NCBI RefSeq assembly: GCF_022662495.1
Contig: NZ_JAKPBU010000001.1
Location: 62,001-126,000, forward strand
Origin: Lysobacter sp. M2-1
GTDB lineage: Bacteria > Pseudomonadota > Gammaproteobacteria > Xanthomonadales > Xanthomonadaceae
DNA length: 64,000 nt
Direction of reading: 5' to 3'
Shown: one piece after another, positions 1 to 10,488 of the stretch
Layout: every line of letters begins with the position of its first letter
How positions within the stretch are numbered: the first letter of the stretch is position 1
Notes under the pieces: generated by a model
The model's input: only the letters and a program-made list of their open reading frames with translations
The model's database searches: none
What the model was told of the DNA's origin: nothing
Program-made: the position numbers and the translations under genes

Positions 1-3000
1 ATCTGATCGAAGAGCAGATCGGCATGGCGCGCCGGCACTTGCCGCCCCGTTACAGCCGCGAACTTCCGCAGCTTGCCAACGAGAACATGTCCGGCCTGCC
101 GCGCGTCTACGACATCGCGCTCAATGCCATTTCCCACGGCGATGGGCGGGTCGATGCCCCCGGGCTGAGCCGTTACCTGACCGCTTACCAGACGGTGACA
201 CCGCTCACCCTGGGCGAATTGTGGGCGGTGCCGATCATGCTGCGGCTCGCCCTGATCGAAAATCTGCGGCGGATCGCCGTGCGCCTGATCGACGATCGCC
301 ACGACCGCAACCAGGCCGACCTGTGGGCGGACCGGTTGACCGCGGCCGCGGAGAGCGATCCCAAATCGCTCGTGCTGGTGATTGCGGACATGGTGCGCTC
401 CGAACCGCCCCGCACCAGTTCGTTCGTCGCCGAGTTCGCGCGCCGCCTGCAGGGCAAGAGCGCCGCGCTTGCGTTGCCGCTCACCTGGGTGGAGCAGTGG
501 CTGGACGATTTCGACCAGAGCATCGAACAGCTCGTCCAGGGCGAAAACCAGCAGCAGGCGGCGGCACAGGTGTCGATGAGCAATACCATCGGCAGCCTGC
601 GGTTCCTCGCGACGATGGATTGGCGTGAATTCGTCGAAACCCTGAGCGTGGTCGAACAGACGCTGCGCCAGGATCCTTCCGGCACCCACGGCGAAATGGA
701 TTTCGCCACCCGCGACCACTACCGGCACATCGTCGAGCGGATCGCGCGCCGGGGCGGACTGAGCGAAATTGCGGTAGCCGAAAAGGTGGTGGAATTCGCG
801 CAGGCGCGCGCGGCCCTTGCCGGAAAGGACGATCTGGCCGCACATGTGGGCTATTACCTGATCGACGACGGCCGGCCGGCGATCGAGCAGGCCCTGGGCC
901 TGCGCGGCGCGTTGCCGAGAATCCGCCGCACCGCGCGCCGCGTGCCGTTGTTGGCCTACATCGCACCGGGCGTTGTGATCGTGGCGCTGTGCACGCTGGG
1001 ACTGTTCACGCAGGCACCTACGGCGCTGGGCGCGGGCTGGCTGTGGCTGGTGGCGGTACTGTCGGTGGTGGCGTACAGCGACCTGGCAGTCGCGCTCGTC
1101 AACCGCGCTGCGACGATGTTCATGCCGCCTCGGGCATTGCCCCGGCTCGACTTCAGCGCGGGCATCCCCACGCAGATGCGCACCCTGGTCGCTGTGCCCA
1201 CCCTGGTCGGCAGCGTCGAAGGCGTCGAAGCGCTGCTCGAGGCCCTGGAGGTGCGCTTCCTCGCCAATCGCGACGACAACCTGCACTTCGCCCTGCTCAG
1301 CGACTTCTTCGATGCCGACGCGGAAGTCCTTCCCGAAGACGCGGCGGTGCTGCTCGCCGCCGAGCAGGGTATCGCCTCGCTCAATACACGCTACGCGCCG
1401 GAGCACAGCGATCGGTTCTTCCTGTTCCACCGCGCACGCGAGTGGAATCCGCGCGAAGGAGTATGGATGGGATCCGAGCGCAAGCGCGGCAAGCTCGGGG
1501 CGCTCAACGCATATCTGCGCGGATCGCGGCGCGACCAACATGGACACCCCCTGTTCCTGCGCACCGCCGGCAACACCGAAGTGCTCGGCAACGTGCGCTA
1601 CGTGATCACCCTGGATACCGACACCCAGCTTCCGCGCGATGTCGCGCGCGAACTGGTCGGCACCCTGGCGCATCCCCTCAACCGTGCCCGCTTCGACGAA
1701 CGCCGCCGCATCGTCACCCGCGGTTACGGCATCCTGCAGCCGCGCGTCGGCGTGAGCATGAGCGGCCAACGCCGTTCCCTCTACGCCAGCCTGTACGGTA
1801 GCGAGCCGGGCATCGATCCCTACACGCGCGCGGTATCGGACGTCTACCAGGACCTCTTCGGCGAAGGTTCGTTCGTCGGCAAGGGCATCTACGACGTGGA
1901 TGCCTTCGAGCATGCGCTGGAAGGCCGGATGCCGGACAACCGGATCCTCAGCCATGACCTGCTCGAGGGTTGTTACACGCGTGCGGGCCTGGTGAGCGAC
2001 GTACAGCTCTACGAGGACTATCCCTCACGCTATGCGGTCGATGTGAAGCGCCGCCACCGGTGGATCCGCGGCGACTGGCAGCTGCTGCCGTGGCTGCTGC
2101 CGAGTGTGCCGCTCCGGCGTCCAGCGGATGCGGACGGGGCGCACGTCGCTGCCGGCCGCGCGCCGGGCCGCCGCCGCGAGCGCAATCCGCTGTCGCTGCT
2201 TTCGCGCGGCAAGATCTTCGACAACCTGCGACGCAGTCTGGTGCCGGCTTCGCTGACGACGCTGCTGGTCGTTGGCTGGGCCTTCGCGGCCGATCCGCTG
2301 GCATGGACGGCGTGGCTGCTGGCGATCGTGCTGGTACCACCGCTGCTGGCCTCGCTGATCGACCTGGCCAACCATCCCGCCGACATCCCGCTCGGAGCGC
2401 ATCTGCGGCACGCAGCGAGGTCGGCTGGCCGCAACGTGGCGACGGCCCCGCTGGTCATCGCCTGCCTGCCCTACGAGGCGTTCTTCAGCCTGGATGCCAT
2501 CGCGCGCACGGTGTGGCGGATGGGAGTCGTTCGGCGCCGGCTGCTGCAGTGGAGTCCGTCGAGCGAGGTCGAGCGCACGCTGGGCGATTCGCTGGCCGGA
2601 TCGCTGCGGACGATGTGGTTCGCGCCTGCCTTCGGTTCGGCGGTCGCAGGCTGGCTCGCATGGATGCGGCCGGACGCCCTGTGGGTCGCCGCCCCGGTCC
2701 TGGCGCTGTGGCTGATCTCGCCGCCGTTGATGTGGTGGCTCGGGCGGCCCCGCCCGCGCGCGCATGCATTGCTGGACGACGCGCAGCAGCGTTTCCTCGG
2801 TCGGCTGGCACGCCGCACGTGGGCGTTCTTCGAAACCCATGTCACCGCGGACGACCACTGGCTGCCGCCCGACAACGTGCAGGAACACCCTACCCTGCTG
2901 GTGGCGCGACGCACGTCGCCGACCAACATCGGCCTGTCGCTGCTGGCCGACCTGGCCGCACTCGACTTCGGCTACCTGCCCGCAGGTGCGGCGATGCGGC

Positions 3001-6000
3001 GCAGCGCCAATGCGCTGGCCACGCTGGAAAAGCTGCAGCGTCACCGCGGGCATTTCCTCAACTGGTACGACACCCAGACCCTCGCGCCATTGCCGCCGCG
3101 CTATGTCTCGGCGGTGGACAGCGGCAACCTCGCGGCCCACCTGCTCACCCTTCGCCAGGGACTGCTGGCGATGCGTACAGCGCCGGTGATCAGCCACGAC
3201 GTGTTCCGTGGCCTGTCCGACACGTTCGGGCTGGTGCGCGAAACGGCGCTGCCTGGAGCGCCAGACGATGCCATCGCGGGATTCGCGCAGGTACTGGAGG
3301 CGGCGTGCCTGCAGCGGCCGGTAGGCGCCAATGAGGTCATGCGGGCGCTGGCTGCGCTGCAGGCGCATGCCGAAGCGATCGCCGAGGCAATGCCCGCGGC
3401 CCAGGAAGAAGCGTGGTACTGGGCACAGGCCCTGGCCTCGCAATGCACCGCGTTCAGTGCCGATGTCCTGCACCTGGCACCATGGCTGGCGAACCCGGCG
3501 CCACACCCTCCCGCAGGTCTCGGCCCAGGCATCCCGACCCTGCAACAGCTCGCCCGCCTGGACGGACCGGAAGCCTCACCTGCGCGCGCGCGCATCCGCG
3601 AACTCGAGCGGCTGGCGCACGTGGCCGGCCAGTGCGCGCAGATGGACCACCGCTTCCTGTACGACGTCACGCGCCACCTGCTCTCGATCGGCTACAACGT
3701 GGACGAACAGCGCCTCGACGCGGGCTACTACGACCTGCTCGCCTCCGAGGCCCGCCTCGGCAACTTCGTCGCCATCGCGCAGGGGCAACTGCCGCAGGAG
3801 AGCTGGTTCGCGCTGGGACGCCTGCTGACCGAAGTCGACGGCGCGCCGACCCTGCTTTCGTGGAGCGGGTCCATGTTCGAGTACCTGATGCCGCAGCTGG
3901 TGATGCCCAGCTATCCCGGCACCCTGCTCGACGAGACGGCGCGGCATTCGGTCGAACGCCAGATGGAATACGGTCGCCAGCGCGACGTGCCGTGGGGCAT
4001 TTCCGAATCCGGCTACAACCTGGTCGATGCGCGGATGAACTACCAGTACCGCGCTTTCGGCGTGCCCGGGCTCGGACTCAAGCGTGGACTCGCCCAGGAC
4101 CTGGTGATCGCACCCTACGCCAGCATGATGGCGGTGATGGTGGCGCCCGAAGCGGCGTGCCAGAACCTGCAGCGGCTGTGGCAGGAAGGGTTCGGCGGAC
4201 GGCTCGGCCTGTACGAGGCGATCGACTACACGCCCTCGCGCGTGCCACGCGGCCAGAGCTACGCGCTGGTGCGCTCCTACATGGCCCATCACCAGGGCAT
4301 GGGGTTGCTCGCCCTCGCCTACCTGCTGCGCGACCAGCCGATGCAGCGCCGCTTCGCGGAGGATCCGGAGTTCCGCGCGACCCTGCTGCTGTTGCAGGAA
4401 CGCATCCCGCGCACGGGCGTGTTCCATCCGCATTCGGCGGAAGTCGCCACCGCCGGTCCGGTCAGCGAGGTCGAAACCGCCCCGTTGCGGGTCTTCCGCA
4501 ACGCCGACACGGTGCGACCCGCCGTACAGATCCTGTCCAACGGCCGCTACCACGTGATGCTGACCAATGCCGGCGGCGGATACAGCCGCCGTGGCGACAT
4601 GGCGGTCACGCGCTGGCGCGAAGATGGCACCCGCGACGCATGGGGCCAGTTCTGCTTCCTGCGCGACGTGGACAGCGGCGAATTCTGGTCGACCGCGCTG
4701 CAACCCATCGGCATGGTCGTGCCCGGATACGAGGCGATCTTCTCGGATGCCAAAGCCGAATTCCGCGGCCGCCACCGCGGCTACGAATCGCATCTGGAAA
4801 TCGCGGTTTCGCCCGAGGACGAGATCGAGCTGCGCAGGCTGCACATCTCCAATCGCAGCCGGATCGCGCGTACCATCGAGGTCACTACGTATGCCGAAGT
4901 CGTGCTGGCATCCGCGCTCTCCGACGAGCTGCACCCCGCCTTCAGCAACCTCTTCGTGCAGACCGCGCTGGTGCCGGCCAAGCAGGCCATCGTATGCACG
5001 CGCCGGCCGCGCGCGCATGACGATGCCGTGCCATGGATGTTCCACCTCGTGGCCGTACACGGCGCCGACATCGACGCGATCTCCTACGAAACCGACCGCG
5101 CGCGCTTCATCGGTCGTGGCAACACCTTGCGTGAACCGGATGCGCTGGTGCGCGAAGCGCAGCTGTCCAACTCCGAAGGTTCGGTGCTCGACCCGATCGT
5201 CGCCGCTCGCTGCCGCATCACCCTGGGTCCGGGGCAGACCGCGATCATCGACATGGTGACGGGCGTTGGCGATTCGCGCACGGACTGCGACGAACTGATC
5301 GACAAGTATCGCGACCGCAGGCTCGCCGACCGCGTGTTCGACCTCGCATGGACCCACAACCAGGTGGTGCGTCGCCAGATCGACGCGAGCGAGGCGGATG
5401 CGCAGCTGTACGAACGCCTCGCCGGGATGATGTTGTTCTCGCATCCCGCGCTGCGCGCGGAGCCGACGGTGCTGCTGCAGAACCGGCGCGGCCAGTCGGG
5501 ACTTTGGGGACAGTCGATCTCCGGCGATCACCCGATCGCGCTGGTCCGCATTACCGATGCCGCCAATATCGGTCTGGTCCGGCAGATGGTCCAGGCGCAT
5601 GCGTACTGGCGGCTCAAGGGTCTGCCCGTCGACCTCGTGATCTGGAACGAAGACCACGCCGGCTACCGCCAGCATCTGCAGGACCAGATCATGGGACTGG
5701 TGGCCGCAGGGGTGGAAGCGCACGTCATCGACCGCCCGGGTGGCATCTTCGTGCGCCAGGCGCAGCAGCTCTCGCAGGAGGACCGGATCCTGCTGCAATC
5801 AGTGGCGAGGGTGGTCATCGCCGACAACAACGGGAGTCTGACGGAACAGGTCGGGCGCCGATCCCCTCCGGCTGCGCTGCCGCCCCTGCTCTCCGCTGCC
5901 GCAGCGCCGACAGCGCTGCCGCCGGACGACCTCGCTGCACAGCCCGAGCCGCATGTCGACCCGAATGCCGGATCGCGCACGTCTGTGCCTGACGTTGCCG

Positions 6001-8462
6001 ACGCAGATCCATGGCCGTTCGAGCATGCCGCGGCCGAACTGATCCTGGACAACGGTCTGGGCGGCTTCTCCGCGAACGGACGCGAGTACATCATCCGCAA
6101 CGAGCCGGGCGAGTCGACTCCGGCACCCTGGTCCAACGTATTGGCGAACGCGCAGTTCGGCTGCGTGCTCAGCGACAGCACACCGGGCTATACCTGGTCC
6201 GAGAATGCGCACGAGTTCCGTCTCACGCCCTGGCACAACGACCCGATCGGCGACACTTCAGGTGAGGCGTTCTATCTGCGCGACGAGGACACCGGACGCG
6301 TCTGGTCGCCGATGCCGCTCCCGGCGCGCGGTAGCGGCGCGTACCGGACCCGCCATGGTTTCGGCTACAGCGTCTATGAACACGTCGAAGACGGCATCGA
6401 AAGCGAGCTGTGGATCTACGTGGATCTGAAGGAACCGGTGAAATACAGCGTGCTCAAGCTGCGCAACCGGTCCGGGCGCCCGCGCCGGATCTCCGCCACC
6501 GCTTACGTGGAATGGGTCCTGGGCGATCTGTATGGACGCACGCACATGTACCTGATCACCGAGGTGGATGGCGACAGCGACCTGCTGACCGCGCGCAATA
6601 CCTACAACGCCGAGTTCGGGCAGCGCGTGGCGTTCCTGGACGCCGACGTGCATCAGCGAGCGCGCAGCTTCACCGGGGATCGGACCGAGTTCCTCGGCCG
6701 CAACGGCACGCTGCGGGCGCCGGCCGCCTTGTTGCGCGAACGGCTGTCGAACCGCACCGGGCCCGGTCTGGATCCGTGCGCGGCGATCCAGCTGCCGGTC
6801 GACCTGGACCCGGAGCAGTCGTTCGAAACGGTGTTCCGGCTCGGGGTGGGACGGGATTGGGGCGACGCCGTCGCCCTCGCGAAGCGATGCCGCGGTAGCG
6901 AGGCGGCGCACGATGCGCTCGACGCAGTGCGCCTGCACTGGACACGCACCCTGGGCACCGTGCAGGTGCAGACCTCCGACCCGGCGGTCGACGTTCTCGC
7001 CAACGGATGGCTGCTCTATCAGACCATCGCGTGCCGCTACCTGGCGCGGAGCGGCTACTACCAGTCGGGCGGCGCCTTCGGCTTCCGCGACCAGCTGCAG
7101 GACACCATGGCCATGGTGCACGCGCAGCCGACGCGTGCGCGCGAGCACCTGCTGCTCGCCGCGGCGCACCAGTTCCCCGAGGGCGACGTGCTGCACTGGT
7201 GGCATCCGCCGCTCGACCGCGGCGTGCGCACGCGGTGCTCGGACGATTTTCTGTGGCTGCCGCTGGCGGCGGCGCGCTATGTCGAGGTGACCGGCGATGC
7301 CGGCGTGCTGGATCAGCGCGTGCCGTACATCGAGGGGCGGCCGGTCGCGGCCGACGAGGAGTCCTATTACGACCTTCCCACCCGCTCGGCGCTGCGCGAA
7401 AGTCTGTACCGGCACTGCGTCCGCGCGCTGCAGCGCGGCATGTCGCGGTTGGGCGAGCGGGGTCTGCCGCTGATCGCCACCGGGGACTGGAACGACGGCA
7501 TGAACCGGGTCGGAGAGGGCGGGCGCGGGGAAAGCGTGTGGCTGGGCTTCTTCCTGTTCGAGGTCCTCAACCGGTTCGCGCCGCTGGCGCGCGCGCGCGG
7601 CGAGATCGTGTTCGCAGAGACCTGCGAGGATGCCGCGGACGCGCTGCGCAGCAACCTTGAAGCCCACGCATGGGATGGCGCCTGGTACCGGCGCGGATGG
7701 TTCGACAACGGTGCGCCGCTGGGGTCGAGCGAAAGCGACGAATGCAACATCGATTCGATTGCCCAGAGCTGGTCGGTGCTTTCGGGTGCCGGGGATCCGC
7801 AGCGCACGCGCCAGGCCCTGGCCTCGCTGGACCAGCGGCTGGTGCGCCGCGAGGCTGGTCTGATCCAGTTGCTCGATCCGCCCTTCGACAAGACCGCGCA
7901 GGACCCGGGCTACATCCGCGGCTACCTTCCCGGCGTCCGCGAGAACGGCGGCCAGTACACCCATGCTGCCATCTGGGCCGTCATGGCATTCGCGCGCATC
8001 GGCGATGGCGACAAGGCCTGGGAGCTGCTGCGCATGATCAATCCGGTCAACCACGCGGCGGATGCCGATGCAGTCGCCACCTACAAGGTGGAGCCCTACG
8101 TGGTCGCGGCCGACGTCTATGCGGTCGCGCCGCATGTCGGGCGCGGCGGCTGGACCTGGTACACCGGGTCGGCAGGATGGATGTATCGCCTGGTCGTCGA
8201 ATCCCTGCTCGGCCTGCAGCGGACCGGCCATCTCCTGCGCATCGCACCATGTCTGCCCGCAGAGTGCTCGGGTTACCGGATGCAGTACCGATACGGGGAC
8301 ACCACATACCGGATCGACGTGCGCCGCGATCGCGACGCGGCTGCGACACAGGTCATCCTCGATGGGCAGGAATGCGCATTCGGCGAGATCGCGCTCGTCG
8401 ACGACCTGCGCGAGCATCAGGTCGACATCGTGCTCGGCCACTCGACGGCGAAGCGCCCTTAG
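1..8462 (+). CDS. ndvB: Cyclic beta-1,2-glucan synthase (NdvB/ChvB type), 5'-truncated by window edge
   Basis: Very large inner-membrane enzyme that makes and cyclises periplasmic/secreted beta-1,2-glucan. The frame is open from base 3 and the residues before the first in-window Met (base 24) look like family sequence (LIEEQ, then RRHLP and YSRELP), so the true start lies upstream. Counting from base 24 the visible part is 2812 aa. In order: helical N-terminal part; membrane segments near 310-360; a GT84 glycosyltransferase core with a DTDTQLPRD nucleotide-sugar motif near 531; more membrane segments near 745-800 and 875-945; a glycoamylase-like domain with SESGYN near 1327; two beta-sandwich units; and a C-terminal GH94 (alpha/alpha)6 domain with GDWNDGM, whose putative catalytic Asp is about 2491. 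A Pro/Ala-rich linker near 1945-1985 joins the repeated sandwich units. It converges on the downstream protease gene. Assignment to family is firm. Confidence 0.95.
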   Translation, partial: LIEEQIGMARRHLPPRYSRELPQLANENMSGLPRVYDIALNAISHGDGRVDAPGLSRYLTAYQTVTPLTLGELWAVPIMLRLALIENLRRIAVRLIDDRHDRNQADLWADRLTAAAESDPKSLVLVIADMVRSEPPRTSSFVAEFARRLQGKSAALALPLTWVEQWLDDFDQSIEQLVQGENQQQAAAQVSMSNTIGSLRFLATMDWREFVETLSVVEQTLRQDPSGTHGEMDFATRDHYRHIVERIARRGGLSEIAVAEKVVEFAQARAALAGKDDLAAHVGYYLIDDGRPAIEQALGLRGALPRIRRTARRVPLLAYIAPGVVIVALCTLGLFTQAPTALGAGWLWLVAVLSVVAYSDLAVALVNRAATMFMPPRALPRLDFSAGIPTQMRTLVAVPTLVGSVEGVEALLEALEVRFLANRDDNLHFALLSDFFDADAEVLPEDAAVLLAAEQGIASLNTRYAPEHSDRFFLFHRAREWNPREGVWMGSERKRGKLGALNAYLRGSRRDQHGHPLFLRTAGNTEVLGNVRYVITLDTDTQLPRDVARELVGTLAHPLNRARFDERRRIVTRGYGILQPRVGVSMSGQRRSLYASLYGSEPGIDPYTRAVSDVYQDLFGEGSFVGKGIYDVDAFEHALEGRMPDNRILSHDLLEGCYTRAGLVSDVQLYEDYPSRYAVDVKRRHRWIRGDWQLLPWLLPSVPLRRPADADGAHVAAGRAPGRRRERNPLSLLSRGKIFDNLRRSLVPASLTTLLVVGWAFAADPLAWTAWLLAIVLVPPLLASLIDLANHPADIPLGAHLRHAARSAGRNVATAPLVIACLPYEAFFSLDAIARTVWRMGVVRRRLLQWSPSSEVERTLGDSLAGSLRTMWFAPAFGSAVAGWLAWMRPDALWVAAPVLALWLISPPLMWWLGRPRPRAHALLDDAQQRFLGRLARRTWAFFETHVTADDHWLPPDNVQEHPTLLVARRTSPTNIGLSLLADLAALDFGYLPAGAAMRRSANALATLEKLQRHRGHFLNWYDTQTLAPLPPRYVSAVDSGNLAAHLLTLRQGLLAMRTAPVISHDVFRGLSDTFGLVRETALPGAPDDAIAGFAQVLEAACLQRPVGANEVMRALAALQAHAEAIAEAMPAAQEEAWYWAQALASQCTAFSADVLHLAPWLANPAPHPPAGLGPGIPTLQQLARLDGPEASPARARIRELERLAHVAGQCAQMDHRFLYDVTRHLLSIGYNVDEQRLDAGYYDLLASEARLGNFVAIAQGQLPQESWFALGRLLTEVDGAPTLLSWSGSMFEYLMPQLVMPSYPGTLLDETARHSVERQMEYGRQRDVPWGISESGYNLVDARMNYQYRAFGVPGLGLKRGLAQDLVIAPYASMMAVMVAPEAACQNLQRLWQEGFGGRLGLYEAIDYTPSRVPRGQSYALVRSYMAHHQGMGLLALAYLLRDQPMQRRFAEDPEFRATLLLLQERIPRTGVFHPHSAEVATAGPVSEVETAPLRVFRNADTVRPAVQILSNGRYHVMLTNAGGGYSRRGDMAVTRWREDGTRDAWGQFCFLRDVDSGEFWSTALQPIGMVVPGYEAIFSDAKAEFRGRHRGYESHLEIAVSPEDEIELRRLHISNRSRIARTIEVTTYAEVVLASALSDELHPAFSNLFVQTALVPAKQAIVCTRRPRAHDDAVPWMFHLVAVHGADIDAISYETDRARFIGRGNTLREPDALVREAQLSNSEGSVLDPIVAARCRITLGPGQTAIIDMVTGVGDSRTDCDELIDKYRDRRLADRVFDLAWTHNQVVRRQIDASEADAQLYERLAGMMLFSHPALRAEPTVLLQNRRGQSGLWGQSISGDHPIALVRITDAANIGLVRQMVQAHAYWRLKGLPVDLVIWNEDHAGYRQHLQDQIMGLVAAGVEAHVIDRPGGIFVRQAQQLSQEDRILLQSVARVVIADNNGSLTEQVGRRSPPAALPPLLSAAAAPTALPPDDLAAQPEPHVDPNAGSRTSVPDVADADPWPFEHAAAELILDNGLGGFSANGREYIIRNEPGESTPAPWSNVLANAQFGCVLSDSTPGYTWSENAHEFRLTPWHNDPIGDTSGEAFYLRDEDTGRVWSPMPLPARGSGAYRTRHGFGYSVYEHVEDGIESELWIYVDLKEPVKYSVLKLRNRSGRPRRISATAYVEWVLGDLYGRTHMYLITEVDGDSDLLTARNTYNAEFGQRVAFLDADVHQRARSFTGDRTEFLGRNGTLRAPAALLRERLSNRTGPGLDPCAAIQLPVDLDPEQSFETVFRLGVGRDWGDAVALAKRCRGSEAAHDALDAVRLHWTRTLGTVQVQTSDPAVDVLANGWLLYQTIACRYLARSGYYQSGGAFGFRDQLQDTMAMVHAQPTRAREHLLLAAAHQFPEGDVLHWWHPPLDRGVRTRCSDDFLWLPLAAARYVEVTGDAGVLDQRVPYIEGRPVAADEESYYDLPTRSALRESLYRHCVRALQRGMSRLGERGLPLIATGDWNDGMNRVGEGGRGESVWLGFFLFEVLNRFAPLARARGEIVFAETCEDAADALRSNLEAHAWDGAWYRRGWFDNGAPLGSSESDECNIDSIAQSWSVLSGAGDPQRTRQALASLDQRLVRREAGLIQLLDPPFDKTAQDPGYIRGYLPGVRENGGQYTHAAIWAVMAFARIGDGDKAWELLRMINPVNHAADADAVATYKVEPYVVAADVYAVAPHVGRGGWTWYTGSAGWMYRLVVESLLGLQRTGHLLRIAPCLPAECSGYRMQYRYGDTTYRIDVRRDRDAAATQVILDGQECAFGEIALVDDLREHQVDIVLGHSTAKRP

Positions 8463-8492
8463 TCCACCGGAGCGGTACATTGCCCGCAGTCG

Positions 8493-10382
8493 CTATGTCC
8501 GCTCCAGCATCGGCGGCAGCGGGCAATGCAGCGCGCCACAGACGGTGCGCAGCAGCTCGGCTTCGGCGATGGAAACGCGGCCGTCGTGGCCGATGGTTGC
8601 GACCAGGCCTTCCACCAGCGCCTGCTTGGCCAGCGGATCGAGCGCATCCAGTGGTTCCCACACCGCGTCCAATGCCAGTACGCCTTCGCGGCGCGGCTGG
8701 TACGGAAGATGATCGCTGGGCAGTACGCGCTGCATGCCGGCGAGATAGGCGTGGCGGGCGGCGTCGGCCCCGTCGTGACCCGACTGCGCCACCACGCATA
8801 GCAGGGTGGCCAGCTCGCTGCGCACGTCGTTGAGCCTGCGCCGGCCGAAGCGCGTGTACCGGCCGGGGTCCAGCGATTCGCGCACCTGCACCTGCAGCAG
8901 CCGTCCCAGGCAATATTCGAACAGCGAGACCTGGTTGTCGGCATGCACCAAGGCGAACACCGTGTCCATGAAGGTGTCCAGCTCCGGGCGGGGCCGCATC
9001 CGCAGCACCGGGAACGCCATCGCCGCCAGCGGCAGGCGCAGCATCGGATGAAGGTCTGCGGTCAGCTGCTGGTGGATCTCCAGCGCGTATTGCGCCAGCG
9101 ACACGTCCAGGCGCGCGCGGATCTCAGCGACCTGTTTGTCCTGCACCTTGCCCTCGTTCGCCAGCAGCAGGCCGAGCAGCAGCGGAACCACCGTGTCGCG
9201 ACGGCTCGCGAGTCCACGCAGCGCCTCGGGGACGCCCGCGGCAATCGCATCCGCGCGCCGGTAGTCGTCGCTGTTCGGATGCGCGACCTGGGCCACCACC
9301 ATCGGCGGGGTCACGCTTACCTGGGCCGAGGAATCCGGCAGCGCTCCGGCAGCATGCCCGCGCAGGCCCATGCGCAGGTCCTCGTCGAGCCCGTCGGGCG
9401 GCGATGCGTACCACTGCGCGCGCAGGCGTTCGAGTTGCTCGCTGCGGAACTGCGGTTCCAGCGCCTGGATGCGCTTGAGCAGCGGAGGATGGGTGGCGAA
9501 CCACCCAGCAAAGCCGACGCCGTCGCCGAACAGCATGTGGCTGACTTCCTCGGCGTTGCCGCGATCGGCCAGGCGCGAGCCTTCGTTCACCCCGCCGATC
9601 TTCTTCAGCGCGCCGGCCAGACCTTGCGTCTGCCGGGTGAATTGCACCGCCGAGGCGTCGGCCAGGGTTTCGCGGCTGCGGCTGACCCCGGCCTTGATCA
9701 TGCGCCCGAAGAACAGCCCGACGTAGCCGACCACGGTCGCGATCAGCGCGGCGATCACGATCGCTCCCGCGCCCCTGCCGCGGCCGCCGACCCGGCCGTG
9801 CTGGAGGATCTTGCGGCCGATGATGCCGAGCATGAGGATGCCGAACAGCACGCCGATCAGGCGGATGTTCAGCCGCATGTCGCCGTTGAGGATATGGCTG
9901 AACTCGTGCGCGACGACGCCCTGCAGTTCGTCGCGATTGAGCCGCTCGAGCGCACCGCGGGTCACTGCGACCACCGCATCGGATGGCGAGTAGCCGGCGG
10001 CGAAGGCATTGATCGCCGCTTCGTGTTCCAGCACGTAGATCTTCGGCACCGGCACACCCGAGGCGATCGCGATTTCCTCCACCACGTTGCGCAGCCGGCG
10101 CAGGCCGAAATCGCGGGTGTCCTCGGGCACGGGCACGCCACCCATCTGCAGCGCCACCGGCTCGCCGCCTCCACGCAGGCTGGCGATGCGGTAGAGCGAG
10201 CCAATGCCGATGATCGCGGCGGTCACGATGCCGCCAAGCAGCAGCGCGCCCGGATTGGTGCCCCATACGACGGCAACGGCCAGGTCCACCGCGGCGATGA
10301 TGCCGGCCACCGCCAGCGCGAAAAGCACCACCAGGCGCACCGACGTGCGCCGTGCCTCGGCCTGGCGTTCGAAGAAATTCAT
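8493..10382 (-). CDS. M48-family membrane metalloprotease (HtpX-like) with long C-terminal extension
   Basis: Zinc metallopeptidase of the inner membrane, probably a quality-control protease acting on damaged membrane proteins. The ATG at 10382 gives 629 aa. An in-frame ATG 48 bases upstream would add residues encoded by an intergenic palindromic repeat and was rejected. Two membrane segments lie at about 15-40 and 46-64. The zinc-binding motif HEFSH is at 159-163, followed by NGDMR, and there are further hydrophobic segments near 175-235. After the protease core (to about residue 310) there is a soluble extension of some 300 aa that standard HtpX (about 290 aa) lacks; its role is unknown to me. 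It lies downstream of lemA on the same strand. M48 protease/LemA pairs are common and suggest joint function. Confidence 0.9.
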   Translation of the reverse strand: MNFFERQAEARRTSVRLVVLFALAVAGIIAAVDLAVAVVWGTNPGALLLGGIVTAAIIGIGSLYRIASLRGGGEPVALQMGGVPVPEDTRDFGLRRLRNVVEEIAIASGVPVPKIYVLEHEAAINAFAAGYSPSDAVVAVTRGALERLNRDELQGVVAHEFSHILNGDMRLNIRLIGVLFGILMLGIIGRKILQHGRVGGRGRGAGAIVIAALIATVVGYVGLFFGRMIKAGVSRSRETLADASAVQFTRQTQGLAGALKKIGGVNEGSRLADRGNAEEVSHMLFGDGVGFAGWFATHPPLLKRIQALEPQFRSEQLERLRAQWYASPPDGLDEDLRMGLRGHAAGALPDSSAQVSVTPPMVVAQVAHPNSDDYRRADAIAAGVPEALRGLASRRDTVVPLLLGLLLANEGKVQDKQVAEIRARLDVSLAQYALEIHQQLTADLHPMLRLPLAAMAFPVLRMRPRPELDTFMDTVFALVHADNQVSLFEYCLGRLLQVQVRESLDPGRYTRFGRRRLNDVRSELATLLCVVAQSGHDGADAARHAYLAGMQRVLPSDHLPYQPRREGVLALDAVWEPLDALDPLAKQALVEGLVATIGHDGRVSIAEAELLRTVCGALHCPLPPMLERT

Positions 10383-10387
10383 GTAAG

Positions 10388-10486
10388 GGCGGGATTCGGG
10401 ATCAGGGATCAGGCATTCGGAATACGGCACCCGGGATGCAGGGCAATGTCCTGCGAATCCCGAATGCCGATTACCAAATCCCGGCT
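10388..10486. repeat. GGGATTCGGGAT-type palindromic intergenic repeat
   Basis: Between lemA and the M48 protease gene, the left arm (about 10391-10420) contains GGGATTCGGGAT and related words and the right arm (about 10453-10484) contains GAATCCCGAATGCC. Together they form an imperfect inverted repeat. A clearer member of the same family is at 61878-61970. Such elements are typical REP-like intergenic repeats of Xanthomonadaceae. Confidence 0.8.
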
Positions 10487-10488
10487 TC

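Noticed and set aside
3576-5798. A 740-codon antisense frame inside the glucan synthase gene (and a second one at 6258-8480)
   Set aside because: High-GC mirror frames of a strongly conserved coding sequence. No ribosome site, no family resemblance, His/Gln/Arg-rich composition.
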